Source of the DNA: Osmia lignaria lignaria
Lineage: Eukaryota; Arthropoda; Insecta; Hymenoptera; Megachilidae
Direction of reading: 5' to 3'
Length of the DNA: 64,000 bases
Assembly: GCF_051020975.1 (NCBI RefSeq)
Contig: NW_027478172.1
Location: forward strand, 124,001-188,000
Shown piece by piece: positions 1 through 10,617 of the stretch (within the stretch, counting starts at the first letter, position 1; each line of letters begins with the position of its first letter). Under the pieces are notes generated by a model. That model was not told the origin of the DNA. It made no database searches and worked only from the letters and a program-made list of their open reading frames with translations. Both the position numbers and the translations under genes were made by a program.

Positions 1-54
1 TTTCCTACAATTTACGTTCTCTGATATTTTTTGATCAGAAGCGTAGTTTTCGAG

Positions 55-223
55 ATATATCGAGATATTTAAAAGTTCCGAAGCCGCACCAACATAACAG
101 AGATACAGAAACACCGTGGCCCCTTTCTTTGAGATAACTCTGCACTATTGCGACCTGCAAATGCCACTTCCAGCTTAGCTGTGCAGAAGAAGAACAACAA
201 GAAGAAGAAATATCTCGAAATAT
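55..223. repeat. Internal inverted repeat of CGAGATAT / ATATCTCG motifs
   Basis: In the first unit ATATATCGAGATATTT (55-70) and AAATATCTCGAAATAT (208-223) are reverse complements at 15 of 16 positions. A third copy, AAATATCTCG, starts at 258, and CGAGATAT also occurs at 51. In the unit starting at 4514 the arms 4569-4584 and 4722-4737 are also complementary at 15 of 16, with a different mismatch. The arrangement is kept throughout the array. It could be a paired binding site for a satellite-binding protein or a relic of the origin of the unit. The arms are about 137 bases apart, so a simple hairpin is unlikely. Confidence 0.65.
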
Positions 224-258
224 GTCCGTCAGGCCCCTTCCCTTGAGATAAATCTGCA
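118..258. repeat. Internal diverged direct repeat within the unit (27 nt, 114 bp apart)
   Basis: Bases 118-144 and 232-258 of the first unit align without gaps at 24 of 27 positions: a GGCCCCTT start, then TTGAGATAA, then TCTGCA. Further on, GCGAGCTGCAAATGCCA and GCGAGCTATGGCAAAA also resemble each other at a shifted spacing. The pair recurs in every unit. I infer that the 322-bp unit was partly built by duplication of a shorter ancestral element, or that both copies preserve a binding site. Confidence 0.7.
185..210. repeat. T-free GAA/CAA triplet tract of the unit
   Basis: About 26 bases made of AGAAGAAGAACAACAAGAAG-type triplets with no T, present in every unit. It is the main site of length change in the array: eight units lose 3 bases and one loses 15 bases here, as expected for slippage by whole triplets. 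Later subfamilies change it to CACAACAAGAACAAG. Confidence 0.8.
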
Positions 259-1018
259 AATATCTCGGAAACGAAGCGAGCTATGGCAAAATGTTAACAG
301 ACCTTTTTGGAGAGAATTAAGTTTCCCACTTTTTATGTTCTATGATATTTTTTGATCAGATGCGTAGTTCTCGAGATACATCTCAAGATATTTAAAAGTT
401 CCGAAGCCGCACCAACATAATAGAGGTACAGAAACACCGTGGCCCCTTTCTTTGAGATATCTCTGCACTATTGCGAGCTGCAAATGCCACTTCCAGCTTA
501 GCTGTGCAGAAGAGGAACAACAAGAAGAAGAAATATCTCGGAATATGACCGTCAGGCCCCTTCCCTTGAGCTAAATCTACAAATATCTCGGAAACGATGC
601 CAGCAATGGGAAAATGTTAAGAGACCTTTTTTGTAGAGAATTATGTTTCCTACAATTTACGTTCTCTGATATTTTTTGATCAGAAGCGTAGTTTTCGAGA
701 TATATCGGGATATTTAAAAGTTCCGAAGCCGCACCAACATAATAGAGATACAGAAACACCGTGGCCCCTTTGTTTGAGATAACTCTGCACTATTGCGACC
801 TGCAAATGCCACTTCCAGCTTAGCTGTGCAGAAGAAGAACAACAAGAAGAAGAAATATCTCGAAATATGTCCGTCAGGCCCCTTCCCTTGAGATAAATCT
901 GCAAATATCTCGGAAACGAAGCGAGCTATGGCAAAATGTTAAGAGACCTTTTTTGTAGAGAATTAAGTTTCCCACTTTTTATGTTCTATGATATTTTTTG
1001 ATCAGATGCGTAGTTCTC

Positions 1019-1030
1019 GAGATATATCTC
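1019..1030. other. Perfect 12-bp palindrome GAGATATATCTC made by a 2-base insertion
   Basis: In this unit TC is inserted so that GAGATATATCAAG becomes GAGATATATCTCAAG, producing a perfect palindrome. The unit starting at 1292 has the same palindrome at 1343-1354, and the second unit has a one-mismatch version at 373-384. I noticed it nowhere else, so it marks a small early group of A-type units. Confidence 0.75.
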
Positions 1031-3225
1031 AAGATATTTAAAAGTTCCGAAGCCGCACCAACATAATAGAGATACAGAAACACCGTGGCCCCGTTCTTTG
1101 AGATAACTCTGCACTATTGCGTGCTGCAAATGTCACTTCCAGCTTAGCTGTGCAGAAGAAGAACAACACGAAGAAGAGATATCTCGAAATATGTCCGTCA
1201 GGCCCCTTCCCTTGAGATAAATCTGCAAATATCTCGGAAACGAAGCGAGCTATGGCAAAATGTTAAGAGACCTTTCTTGTAGAGAATTACGTTTCCTACT
1301 TTTTATGTAGTATGATATTTTTTGATCAGATGCGTAATTCTCGAGATATATCTCAGGATATTTAAAAGTTCCGAAGCCGCACCAACATAATAGAGATACA
1401 GAAACACCGTGGCCCCTTTCTTTGAGATAACTCCGCACTATTCCGACCTGCAAATGCCACTTCCAGCTTAGCTGTGCAGAAGAAGAACAACAAGAAGAAG
1501 AAATATCACGAAATATATCCGTTAGGCCCCTTCCCTTGAGATAAACCTGCAAATATCTCGGAAACGAAGCGAGCTATGGCAAAATGTTAAGAGACCTTTT
1601 TTGTAGAGAATTAAGTTTCCTACTTTTTATGTTCTATGATATTTTTTGATCAGATGCGTGGTTCTCGAGATATATCAAGATATTTAAAAGTTCCGAAGCC
1701 GCACCAACATAATAGAGATACAGAAACACCGTGGCCCCTTTCTTTGAGATAACTCTGCGCTATTGCGAGCTGCAAATGCCACTTCCAGCTTAGCTGTGCA
1801 GAAGAAGAACAACAAGAAGAAGAAATATCTCGAAATATGTCCGTCAGGCCCCTTCCCTTGAGATAAATCTGCAAATATCTCGGAAACGAAGCGCGCTATG
1901 GCAAAATGTTAGGAGACCTTTTTTGTAGAGAATTATGTTTCCTACAATTTACGTTCTCTGATATTTTTTGATCAGAAGCGTAGTTTTCGAGATATATCGA
2001 GATATTTAATAGTTCCGAAGCCGCACCAACATAATAGAGATACAGAAACACCGTGGCCCCTTTCTTTGAGATAACTATGCACTATTGCGACCTGCAAATG
2101 CCACTTCCAGCTTAGCTGTGCACAAGAAGAACAACAAGAAGAAGAAATATCTCGAAATATGTCCGTCAGGCCCCTTCCCTTGAGATAAATCTGCAAATAT
2201 CTCGGAAACGAAGCGAGCTATGGCAAAATGTTAAGAGACCTTTCTTGTAGAGAATTACGTTTCCTACTTTTCATGTAGTATGATATTTTTTGATCAGATG
2301 CGTAGTTCTCGAGATATATCAAGGTATTTAAAAGTTCCGAAGCCGCACCAACATAATAGAGATACAGAAACACCGTGGCCCCTTTCTTTGAGATAACTCT
2401 GCACTATTGCGAGATGCAAATGCCACTTCCAGCTTAGCTGTGCAGAAGAAGAACAACAAGAAGAAGAAATATCTCGATATATGTCCGTCAGGCCCCTTCC
2501 CTTGAGATAAATCTGCAAATATCTCGGAAACGAAGCGAGCTATGGCAAAATGTTAAGAGACCTTTTTTGTAGAGAATTATGTTTCCTACAATTTAGGTTC
2601 TCTGATATTTTTTGATCAGAAGCGTAGTTTTCGAGATATATCGAGATATTTAGAAGTTCCGAAGCCGCACCAACATAATAGAGATACAGAAACACCGTGG
2701 CCCCTTTCTTTGAGATAACTCCGCACTATTGCGACCTGCAAATGCCACTTCCAGCTTAGCTGTGCAGAAGAAGAACAACAAGAAGAAGAAATATCACGAA
2801 ATATATCCGTTAGGCCCCTTCCCCTGAGATAAATCTGCAAATATCTCGGAAACGAAGCGAGCTATGGCAAAATGTTAAGAGACCTTTTTTGTAGAGAATT
2901 AAGTTTCCTACTTTTTATGTTCTATAATATTTTTTGATCAGATGCGTGGTTCTCGAGATATATCAAGATATTTAAAAGTTCCGAAGCCGCACCAACATAA
3001 TAGAGATACAGAAACACCGTGGCCCCTTTCTTTGAGATAACTATGCACTATTGCGAGCTGCAAATGCCACTTGCAGCTTAGCTGTGCAGAAGAAGAACAA
3101 CAAGAAGAAGAAATATCTCGAAATATGTCCGTCAGGCCCCTTCCCTTGAGATAAATCTGCAAATATCTCGGAAACGAAGCGCGCTATGGCAAAATGTTAA
3201 GAGACCTTTTTTGTAGAGAATTATG

Positions 3226-3547
3226 TTTCCTACAATTTACGTTCTCTGATATTTTTTGATCAGAAGCGTAGTTTTCGAGATATATCGAGATATTTAAAAG
3301 TTCCGAAGCCGCACCAACATAATAGAGATACAGAAACACCGTGGCCCCTTTCTTTGAGATAACTCTGCACTATTGCGACCTGCAAATGCCACTTCCAGCT
3401 TAGCTGTGCAGAAGAAGAACAACAAGAAGAAGAAATATCTCGAAATATGTCCGTCAGGCCCCTTCCCTTGAGATAAATCTGCAAATATCTCGGAAACGAA
3501 GCGAGCTATGGCAAAATGTTAAGAGACCTTTCTTGTAGAGAATTACG
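3226..3547. repeat. Representative B-type 322-bp unit
   Basis: This is the second main subfamily. The linked differences from A-type sit in the first 70 bases: CTACAATTTACGTTCTCTG (or ATTTATGTTCTATG), CAGAAGCGTAGTTTTCGAG, and ATATATCGAGATATTT. The remaining 250 bases are shared with A-type apart from scattered substitutions. B-type units sit singly among A-type units in the first 27 kb (for example starting at 1, 646, 1938, 2582, 3226, 7076, 8364) and become rarer after 27 kb. Because several variants co-segregate over about 90 bases, the split is a true subfamily division and not random noise. Confidence 0.85.
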
Positions 3548-4513
3548 TTTCCTACTTTTTATGTAGTATGATATTTTTTGATCAGATGCGTAGTTCTCGA
3601 GATATATCAAGATATTTAAAAGTTCCGAAGCCGCACCATCATAATAGAGATACAGAAACACCGTGGCCCCTTTCTTTGAGATAACTCTGCACTATTGCGA
3701 GATGCAAATGCCACTTCCAGCTTAGCTGTGCAGAAGAAGAACAACAAGAAGAAGAAATATCTCGATATATGTCCGTCAGGCCCCTTCCCTTAAGATAAAT
3801 CTGCAAATATCTCGGAAACGAAGCGAGCTATGGCGAAATGTTAAGATACCTTTTTTGTAGAGAATTAAGTTTCCTACTTTTCATGTTCAATGATATTTTT
3901 TGATCAGATGCGTAGTTCTCGAGATATATCAAGATATTTAAAAGTTCCGAAGCCGCACCAACATAATAGAGATACAGAAACAACGTGGCCCCTTTCTTTG
4001 AGATAACTCTGCGCTATTGCGAGCTGCAAATGCCACTTCCAGCTTAGCTGTGCAGAAGAAGAACAACAAGAAGAAGAAATATCACGAAATATATCCGTTA
4101 GGCCCCTTCCCTTGAGATAAATCTGCAAATATTTCGGAAACGAAGCGAGCTATGGCAAAATGTTAAGAGACCTTTTTTGTAGAGAATTAAGTTTCCTACT
4201 TTTTATGTTGTATGATATTTTTTGATCAGATGCGTGGTTCTCGAGATATATCAAGATATTTAAAAGTTCCGAAGCCGCACCAACATAATAGAGATACAGA
4301 AACACCGTGGCCCCTTTCTTTGAGATAACTCTGCACTATTGCGACCTGCAAATGCCACTTCCAGCTTAGCTGTGCAGAAGAAGAACAACAAGAAGAAGAA
4401 ATATCTCGAAATATGTCCGTCAGGCCCCTTCCCTTGAGATAAATCTGCAAATATCTCGGAAACGAAGCGAGCTATGGCAAAATGTTAAGAGACCTTTCTT
4501 GTAGAGAATTACG

Positions 4514-4836
4514 TTTCCTACTTTTTATGTAGTATGATATTTTTTGATCAGATTGCGTAGTTCTCGAGATATATCAAGATATTTAAAAGTTCCGAAGCCG
4601 CACCAACATAATAGAGATACAGAAACACCGTGGCCCCTTTCTTTGAGATAACTCTGCACTATTGCGAGATGCAAATGCCACTTCCAGCTTAGCTGTGCAG
4701 AAGAAGAACAACAAGAAGAAGAAATATCTCGATATATATCCGTCAGGCCCCTTCCCTTGAGATAAATCTGCAAATATCTCGGAAACGAAGCGAGCTATGG
4801 CAAAATGTTAAGAGACCTTTTTTGTAGAGAATTATG
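4514..4836. repeat. 323-bp unit with one inserted T near the TGATCA site
   Basis: GATCAGATTGCGTAG replaces GATCAGATGCGTAG at about 4555. The insertion shifts the minus-strand frame near its end and extends it to 82 codons. The unit also carries GAGATGCAAATG and CTCGATATAT, shared with the units starting at 2260 and 3548. Confidence 0.8.
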
Positions 4837-5158
4837 TTTCCTACAATTTGCGTTCTCTGATATTTTTTGATCAGAAGCGTAGTTTTCGAGATATATCGAG
4901 ATATTTAAAAGTTCCGAAGCCGCACCAACATAATAGAGATACAGAAACACCGTGGCCCCTTTCTTTGAGATAACTCCGCACTATTGCGACCTGCAAATGC
5001 CACTTCCAGCTTAGCTGTGCAGAAGAAGAACAACAAGAAGAAGAAATATCTCGAAATATGTCCGTCAGGCCCCTTCCCTTAAGATAAATCTGCAAATATC
5101 TCGGAAACGAAGCGAGCTATGGCGAAATGTTAAGATACCTTTTTTGTAGAGAATTAAG

Positions 5159-5465
5159 TTTCCTACTTTTCATGTTCTATGATATTTTTTGATCAGATGC
5201 GTAGTTCTCGAGATATATCAAGATATTTAAAAGTTCCGAAGCCGCACCAACATAATAGAGATACAGAAACACCGTGGCCCCTTTCTTTGAGATAACTCTG
5301 CGCTATTGCGAGCTGCAAATGCCACTTCCAGCTTAGCTGTGCAGAAGAAGAAATATCACGAAATATATCCGTTAGGCCCCTTCCCTTGAGATAAATGTGC
5401 AAATATCTCGGAAACGAAGCGAGCTATGGCAAAATGTTAAGAGACCTTTTTTGTAGAGAATTAAG
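5159..5465. repeat. 307-bp unit with a 15-base deletion in the GAA/CAA tract
   Basis: Here GCAGAAGAAGAAATATC replaces the usual longer tract, removing five triplets near base 5350. It is the shortest unit I see in the window. The loss is in phase with the triplet repeat, so replication slippage or crossover between GAA blocks explains it. The minus-strand frame stays open at 69 codons as a consequence. Confidence 0.85.
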
Positions 5466-7075
5466 TTTCCTACTTTTTATGTTCTATGATATTTTTTGAT
5501 CAGATGCGTGGTTCTCGAGATATATCAAGATATTTAAAAGTTCCGAAGCCGCACCTTCATAATAGAGATACAGAAACACCGTGGCCCCTTTCTTTGAGAT
5601 AACTATGCACTATTGCGAGCTGCAAATGCCACTTCCAGCTTAGCTGTGCAGAAGAAGAACAACAAGAAGAAGAAATATCTCGAAATATGTCCGTCAGGCC
5701 CCTTCCCTTGAGATAAATCTGCAAATATCTCGGAAACGAAGCGAGCTATGGCAAAATGTTAAGAGACCTTTCTTGTAGAGAATTACGTTTCCTACTTTTT
5801 ATGTAGTATGATATTTTTTGATCAGATGCGTAGTTCTCGAGATATATCAAGATATTTAAAAGTTCCGAAGCCGCACCAACATAATAGAGATACAGAAACA
5901 CCGTGGCCCCTTTCTTTGAGATAACTCTGCACTATTGCGACCTGCAAATGCCACTTCCAGCTTAGCTGTGCAGAAGAAGAACAACAAGAAGAAGAAATAT
6001 CTCGAAATATGTCCGTCAGGCCCCTTCCCTTGAGATAAATCTGCAAATATCTCGGAAACGAAGCGCGCTATGGCAAAATGTTAAGAGACCTTTTTTGTAG
6101 AGAATTATGTTTCCTACAATTTACGTTCTCTGATATTTTTTGATCAGAAGCGTAGTTTTCGAGATATATCGAGATATTTAAAAGTTCCGAAGCCGCACCA
6201 ACATAATAGAGATACAGAAACACCGTGGCCCCTTTCTTTGCGATAACTCCGCACTATTGCGACCTGCAAATGCCACTTCCAGCTTAGCTGTGCAGAAGAA
6301 GAACAACAAGAAGAAGAAATATCTCGAAATATGTCCGTCAGGCCCCTTCCCTTAAGATAAATCTGCAAATATCTCGGAAACGAAGCGAGCTATGGCAAAA
6401 TGTTAAGATACCTTTTTTGTAGAGAATTAAGTTTCCTACTTTTCATGTTCTATGATATTTTTTGATCAGATGCGTAGTTCTCGAGATATATCAAGATATT
6501 TAAAAGTTCCGAAGCCGCACCAACATAATAGAGATACAGAAACACCGTGGCCCCTTTCTTTGAGATAACTCTGCACTATTGCGAGCTGTAGATGCCACTT
6601 CCAGCTTAGCTGTGCAGAAGAAGAACAACAAGAAGAGGAAATATCTCGAAATATGTCCGTCAGGCCCCTTCCCTTGAGATAAATCTGCAAATATCTCGGA
6701 AAAGAAGCGAGCTATGGCAAAATGTTAAGAGACCTTTCTTGTAGAGAATTACGTTTCCTACTTTTTATGTAGTATGAAATTTTTTGATCGGATGCGTAGT
6801 TCTCGAGATATATCAAGATATTTAAAAGTTCCGAAGCCGCACCAACATAATAGAGATACAGAAACACCGTGGCCCCTTTCTTTGAGATAACTCTGCACTA
6901 TTGCGAGCTGCAAATGCCACTTCCAGCTTAGCTGTGCAGAAGAAGAACAACAAGAAGAAGAAATATCTCGAAATATGTCCGTCAGGCCCCTTCCCTTGAG
7001 ATAAATCTGCAAATATCTCGGAAACGAAGCGAGCTATGGCAAAATGTTAAGAGACCTTTTTTGTAGAGAATTATG

Positions 7076-8363
7076 TTTCCTACAATTTACGTTCTCTGAT
7101 ATTTTTTGATCAGAAGCGTAGTTTTCGAGATATATCGAGATATTTAAAAGTTCCGAAGCCGCACCAACATAATAGAGATACAGAAACACCGTGGCCCCTT
7201 TCCTTGAGATAACTCCGCACTATTGCGACCTGCAAATGCCACTTCCAGCTTAGCTGTGCAGAAGAAGAACAACAAGAAGAAGAAATATTTCGAAATATTT
7301 CCGTCAGGCCCCTTCCCTTGAGATAAATCTGCAAATATCTCGGAAACGAAGCGAGCTACGGCAAAATGTTAAGAGACCTTTTTTGTACAGAATTAAGTTT
7401 CCTACTTTTCATCTTCTATGATATTTTTTGATCAGATGCGTAGTTCTCGAGATATATCAAGATATTTAAAAGTTCCGAAGCTGCACCAACATAATGGGGG
7501 TACAGAAACACCGTGGCCTCTTCCTTTGAGATAACTCTGCACTATTGCGAGCTGCAAATGCCACTTCCAGCTTAGCTGTGCAGAAGAAGAACAACAAGAA
7601 GAAGAAATATCTCGAAATATGTCCGTCAGGCCCCTTCCCTTGAGATAAATCTGCAAATATCTCGGAAACGAAGCGAGCTATGGCAAAATGTTAAGAGACC
7701 TTTTTTGTAGAGAATTAAGTTTCCTACTTTTTATGTTCTATGATATTTTTTGATCAGATGCGTAGTTCTCGAGATATATAAAGATATTTAAAAGTTCCGA
7801 AGCCGCACCAACATAATAGAGATACAGAAACACCGTGGCCCCTTTCTTTGAGATAACTCTGCACTATTGCGAGCTGCAAATGCCACTTCCAGCTTAGCTG
7901 TGCAGAAGAAGAACAACAAGAAGAAGAAATATCTCGAAATATGTCCGTCAGGCCCCTTCCCTTGAGATAAATCTGCAAATATCTCGGAAACGAAGCAAGC
8001 TATGGCAAAATGTTAAGAGACCTTATTTGTAGAGAATTAAGTTTCCTCCTTTTTATGTTCCATGATATTTTTTGATCAGATGCGTAGTTCTCGAGATATA
8101 TCAAGATATTTAAAAGTTCCGAAGCCGCACCAACATAATAGAGATACAGAAACACCGTGGCCCCTTTCTTTGAGATAACTCTGCACTATTGCGAGCTGCA
8201 AATGCCACTTCCAGCTTAGCTGTGCAGAAGAAGAACAACAAGAAGAAGAAATATCTCGAAATATGTCCGTCAGGCCCCTTCCCTTGAGATAAATCTGCAA
8301 ATATCTCGGAAACGAAGCGAGCTATGGCAAAATGTTAAGAGACCTTTTTTGTAGAGAATTATG
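7076..8363. repeat. Four-unit block, copy 1 (1,288 bp)
   Basis: Four consecutive units with distinctive markers: a B-type unit with ATTTCGAAATATTTCC; a unit with AATGGGGGTACAG and GTGGCCTCTTCC; a unit with GATATATAAAGATATTT; and an A-type unit starting TTTCCTCC. The same order repeats at 8364. Small differences exist (TTTCCTTGAG against TTTCTTTGAG, GTACAGAATT against GTAGAGAATT). Confidence 0.8.
8042..8363. repeat. Representative A-type 322-bp unit
   Basis: This unit shows the commoner subfamily. Its diagnostic linked bases are CTTTTTATGTTC near the start, then CAGATGCGTAGTTCTCGAG and ATATATCAAGATATTT. Within the unit, in order, come the T-tracts, the TGATCA site, the CTCGAG and GATATATC palindromes, a C-rich block, the AGCTTAGCT block, a T-free GAA/CAA tract, a second C-rich block, the ATCTCGGAAACG block, and an A+T-rich tail ending TAGAGAATTA. 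A close A-type relative of 322 bases has 126 G+C by eye count. Confidence 0.9.
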
Positions 8364-9651
8364 TTTCCTACAATTTACGTTCTCTGATATTTTTTGATCA
8401 GAAGCGTAGTTTTCGAGATATATCGAGATATTTAAAAGTTCCGAAGCCGCACCAACATAATAGAGATACAGAAACACCGTGGCCCCTTTCTTTGAGATAA
8501 CTCCGCACTATTGCGACCTGCAAATGCCACTTCCAGCTTAGCTGTGCAGAAGAAGAACAACAAGAAGAAGAAATATTTCGAAATATTTCCGTCAGGCCCC
8601 TTCCCTTGAGATAAATCTGCAAATATCTCGGAAACGAAGCGAGCTACGGCAAAATGTTAAGAGACCTTTTTTGTAGAGAATTAAGTTTCCTACTTTTCAT
8701 CTTCTATGATATTTTTTGATCAGATGCGTAGTTCTCGAGATATATCAAGATATTTAAAAGTTCCGAAGCTGCACCAACATAATGGGGGTACAGAAACACC
8801 GTGGCCTCTTCCTTTGAGATAACTCTGCACTATTGCGAGCTGCAAATGCCACTTCCAGCTTAGCTGTGCAGAAGAAGAACAACAAGAAGAAGAAATATCT
8901 CGAAATATGTCCGTCAGGCCCCTTCCCTTGAGATAAATCTGCAAATATCTCGGAAACGAAGCGAGCTATGGCAAAATGGTAAGAGACCTTTTTTGTAGAG
9001 AATTAAGTTTCCTACTTTTTATGTTCTATGATATTTTTTGATCAGATGCGTAGTTCTCGAGATATATAAAGATATTTAAAAGTTCCGAAGCCGCACCAAC
9101 ATAATAGAGATACAGAAACACCGTGGCCCCTTTCTTTGAGATAACTCTGCACTATTGCGAGCTGCAAATGCCACTTCCAGCTTAGCTGTGCAGAAGAAGA
9201 ACAACAAGAAGAAGAAATATCTCGAAATATGTCCGTCAGGCCCCTTCCCTTGAGATAAATCTGCAAATATCTCGGAAACGAAGCAAGCTATGGCAAAATG
9301 TTAAGAGACCTTATTTGTAGAGAATTAAGTTTCCTCCTTTTTATGTTCCATGATATTTTTTGATCAGATGCGTAGTTCTCGAGATATATCACGATATTTA
9401 AAAGTTCCGAAGCCGCACCAACATAATAGAGGTACAGAAACACCGTGGCCCCTTTCTTTGCGATAACTCTGCACTATTGCGAGCTGCAAATGCCACTTCC
9501 AGCTTAGCTGTGCAGAAGAAGAACAACAAGAACAAGAAATATCTCGAAATATGTCCGTCAGGCCCCTTCCCTTGAGATAAATCTGCAAATATCTCGGAAA
9601 CGAAGAGAGCTATGGCAAAATCTTAAGAGACCTTTATTGTAGAGAATTAAG
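8364..9651. repeat. Four-unit block, copy 2 (1,288 bp)
   Basis: The first three units match 7076-8041 by the same markers. The fourth (from 9330) keeps the TTTCCTCC start and GTTCCATG but diverges later, with TATATCACGATATTT, GAGGTACAG, TTTGCGATAAC and AAGAACAAG. Copy 2 therefore looks like a duplication of copy 1 whose last unit drifted or was replaced before the 13-unit HOR was amplified. Confidence 0.75.
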
Positions 9652-10617
9652 TTTCCTACTTTTAATGTTCTATGATATTTTTTGATCAGTTGCGTAGTTC
9701 TCGAGATATATCAAGATATTTAAAAGTTCCGAAGCCGCACCAACATAATAGAGATACAGAAACACCGTGGCCCCTTTCTTTGAGATAACTCTGCACTATT
9801 GCGAGCTGTAAATGCCACTTCCAGCTTAGCTGTGCAGAAGTAGAACAACAAGAAGAGGAAATATCTCGAAATATGTCCGTCAGGCCCCTTCCCTTGAGAT
9901 ATATCTGCAAATATCTCGGAAACGAAGTGAGCTATGGCAAAATGTTAACAGACCTTTTTTGTAGAGAATTATATTTCCTACAATTTATGTTCTATGATAT
10001 TTTTTGATCAGAAGCGTAGTTTTCGAGATATATCGAGATATTTAAAAGTTCCGAAGCCGCACCAACATAATAGAGATACAGAAACACCGTGGCCCCTCTC
10101 TTTGAGATAACTCTGCACTAGTGCGAGCCGCAAATGCCACTTCCAGCTTAGCTGTGCAGAAGAAGCACAACAAGAAGAAGAAATATCTCGAAATATGTCC
10201 GTTAGGCCCCTTCCCTTGAGATAAATCTGCAAATATCTCGGAAACGAAGCGAGCTATGGCAAAATGTGAAGAGACCTTTTTTGTAGAGAATTATGTTTCC
10301 TACAATTTACGTTCTCTGATATTTTTTGATCAGAAGCGTAGTTTTCGAGATATATCGAGATATTTAAAAGTTCCGAAGCCGCACCAACATAATAGAGATA
10401 CAGAAACACCGTGGCCCCTTTCTTTGAGATAACTCTGCACTAGTGCGAGCCGCAAATGCCACTTCCAGCTTAGCTGTGCAGAAGAAGAACAACAAGAAGA
10501 AGAAATATCTCGAAATATGTCCGTCAGGCCCCTTCCCTTGAGATAAGTCCGCAAATATCTCGGAAACGAAGCGAGCTATGGCAAAATGTTAATAGACCTT
10601 TTTTGTAGAGAATTAAG

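Larger units (their letters stand above)
35..259 (-). other. Recurrent 74-codon minus-strand open frame, probably non-coding
   Basis: The first instance of an open frame seen in roughly 160 of 199 units. It starts at TTG (plus-strand CAA at 257-259), contains no internal ATG, and ends at the TGA embedded in the TGATCA site. The translation is rich in Ser and Cys in the middle (SSSCCSSSAQLSW), with a hydrophobic stretch near the C-terminus (SLLCWCGFG). I recognise no domain, signal peptide or family. Units with CTAAAT instead of ATAAAT before the start gain a TAG at the third or fourth codon. Others gain a TGA (3582 and 5500 units, CACCATCAT and CACCTTCAT) or a frameshift (47138). Many subfamily differences change residues (D/E, D/N, Q/R, V/L, S/C). 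Homogenisation explains its persistence better than selection does. A short translated satellite RNA cannot be excluded. Confidence 0.8.
1616..5465. repeat. Decayed four-unit HOR (1,288 bp), three copies
   Basis: The marker GCGTGGTTCTCG occurs at 1656, 2944, 4232 and 5506, spaced 1,288, 1,288 and 1,274 bases. The last interval reflects a 15-base deletion and a 1-base insertion. Copies are therefore roughly 1616-2903, 2904-4191 and 4192-5465. A second marker, ATGTAGTATGAT, at 1305, 2273, 3561, 4527, 5801 and 6767 alternates between about 966 and about 1,280 spacing, so three-unit and four-unit steps are interleaved. Units within a register carry many private substitutions, which suggests this is older than the HORs further on. 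Confidence 0.7.

Noticed and set aside
250..290. CENP-B box in the ATCTCGGAAACGAAGCGAG block or its complement
   Set aside because: The reverse strand reads CTTCGTTTCCGAGATA. It has TTCG, but the conserved A and the CGGG of the known box pattern are absent. TTCGAGATATATCGAG also lacks CGGG.
1..322. tRNA-derived SINE origin with A and B boxes
   Set aside because: I found no convincing pair of internal polymerase III promoter boxes at the right spacing on either strand.
301..360. Phased T-tracts giving intrinsically bent DNA at the unit junction
   Set aside because: The three T-tracts are centred about 26 and 18 bases apart, which is not a multiple of the helical repeat. A bend is possible but phasing does not support it.
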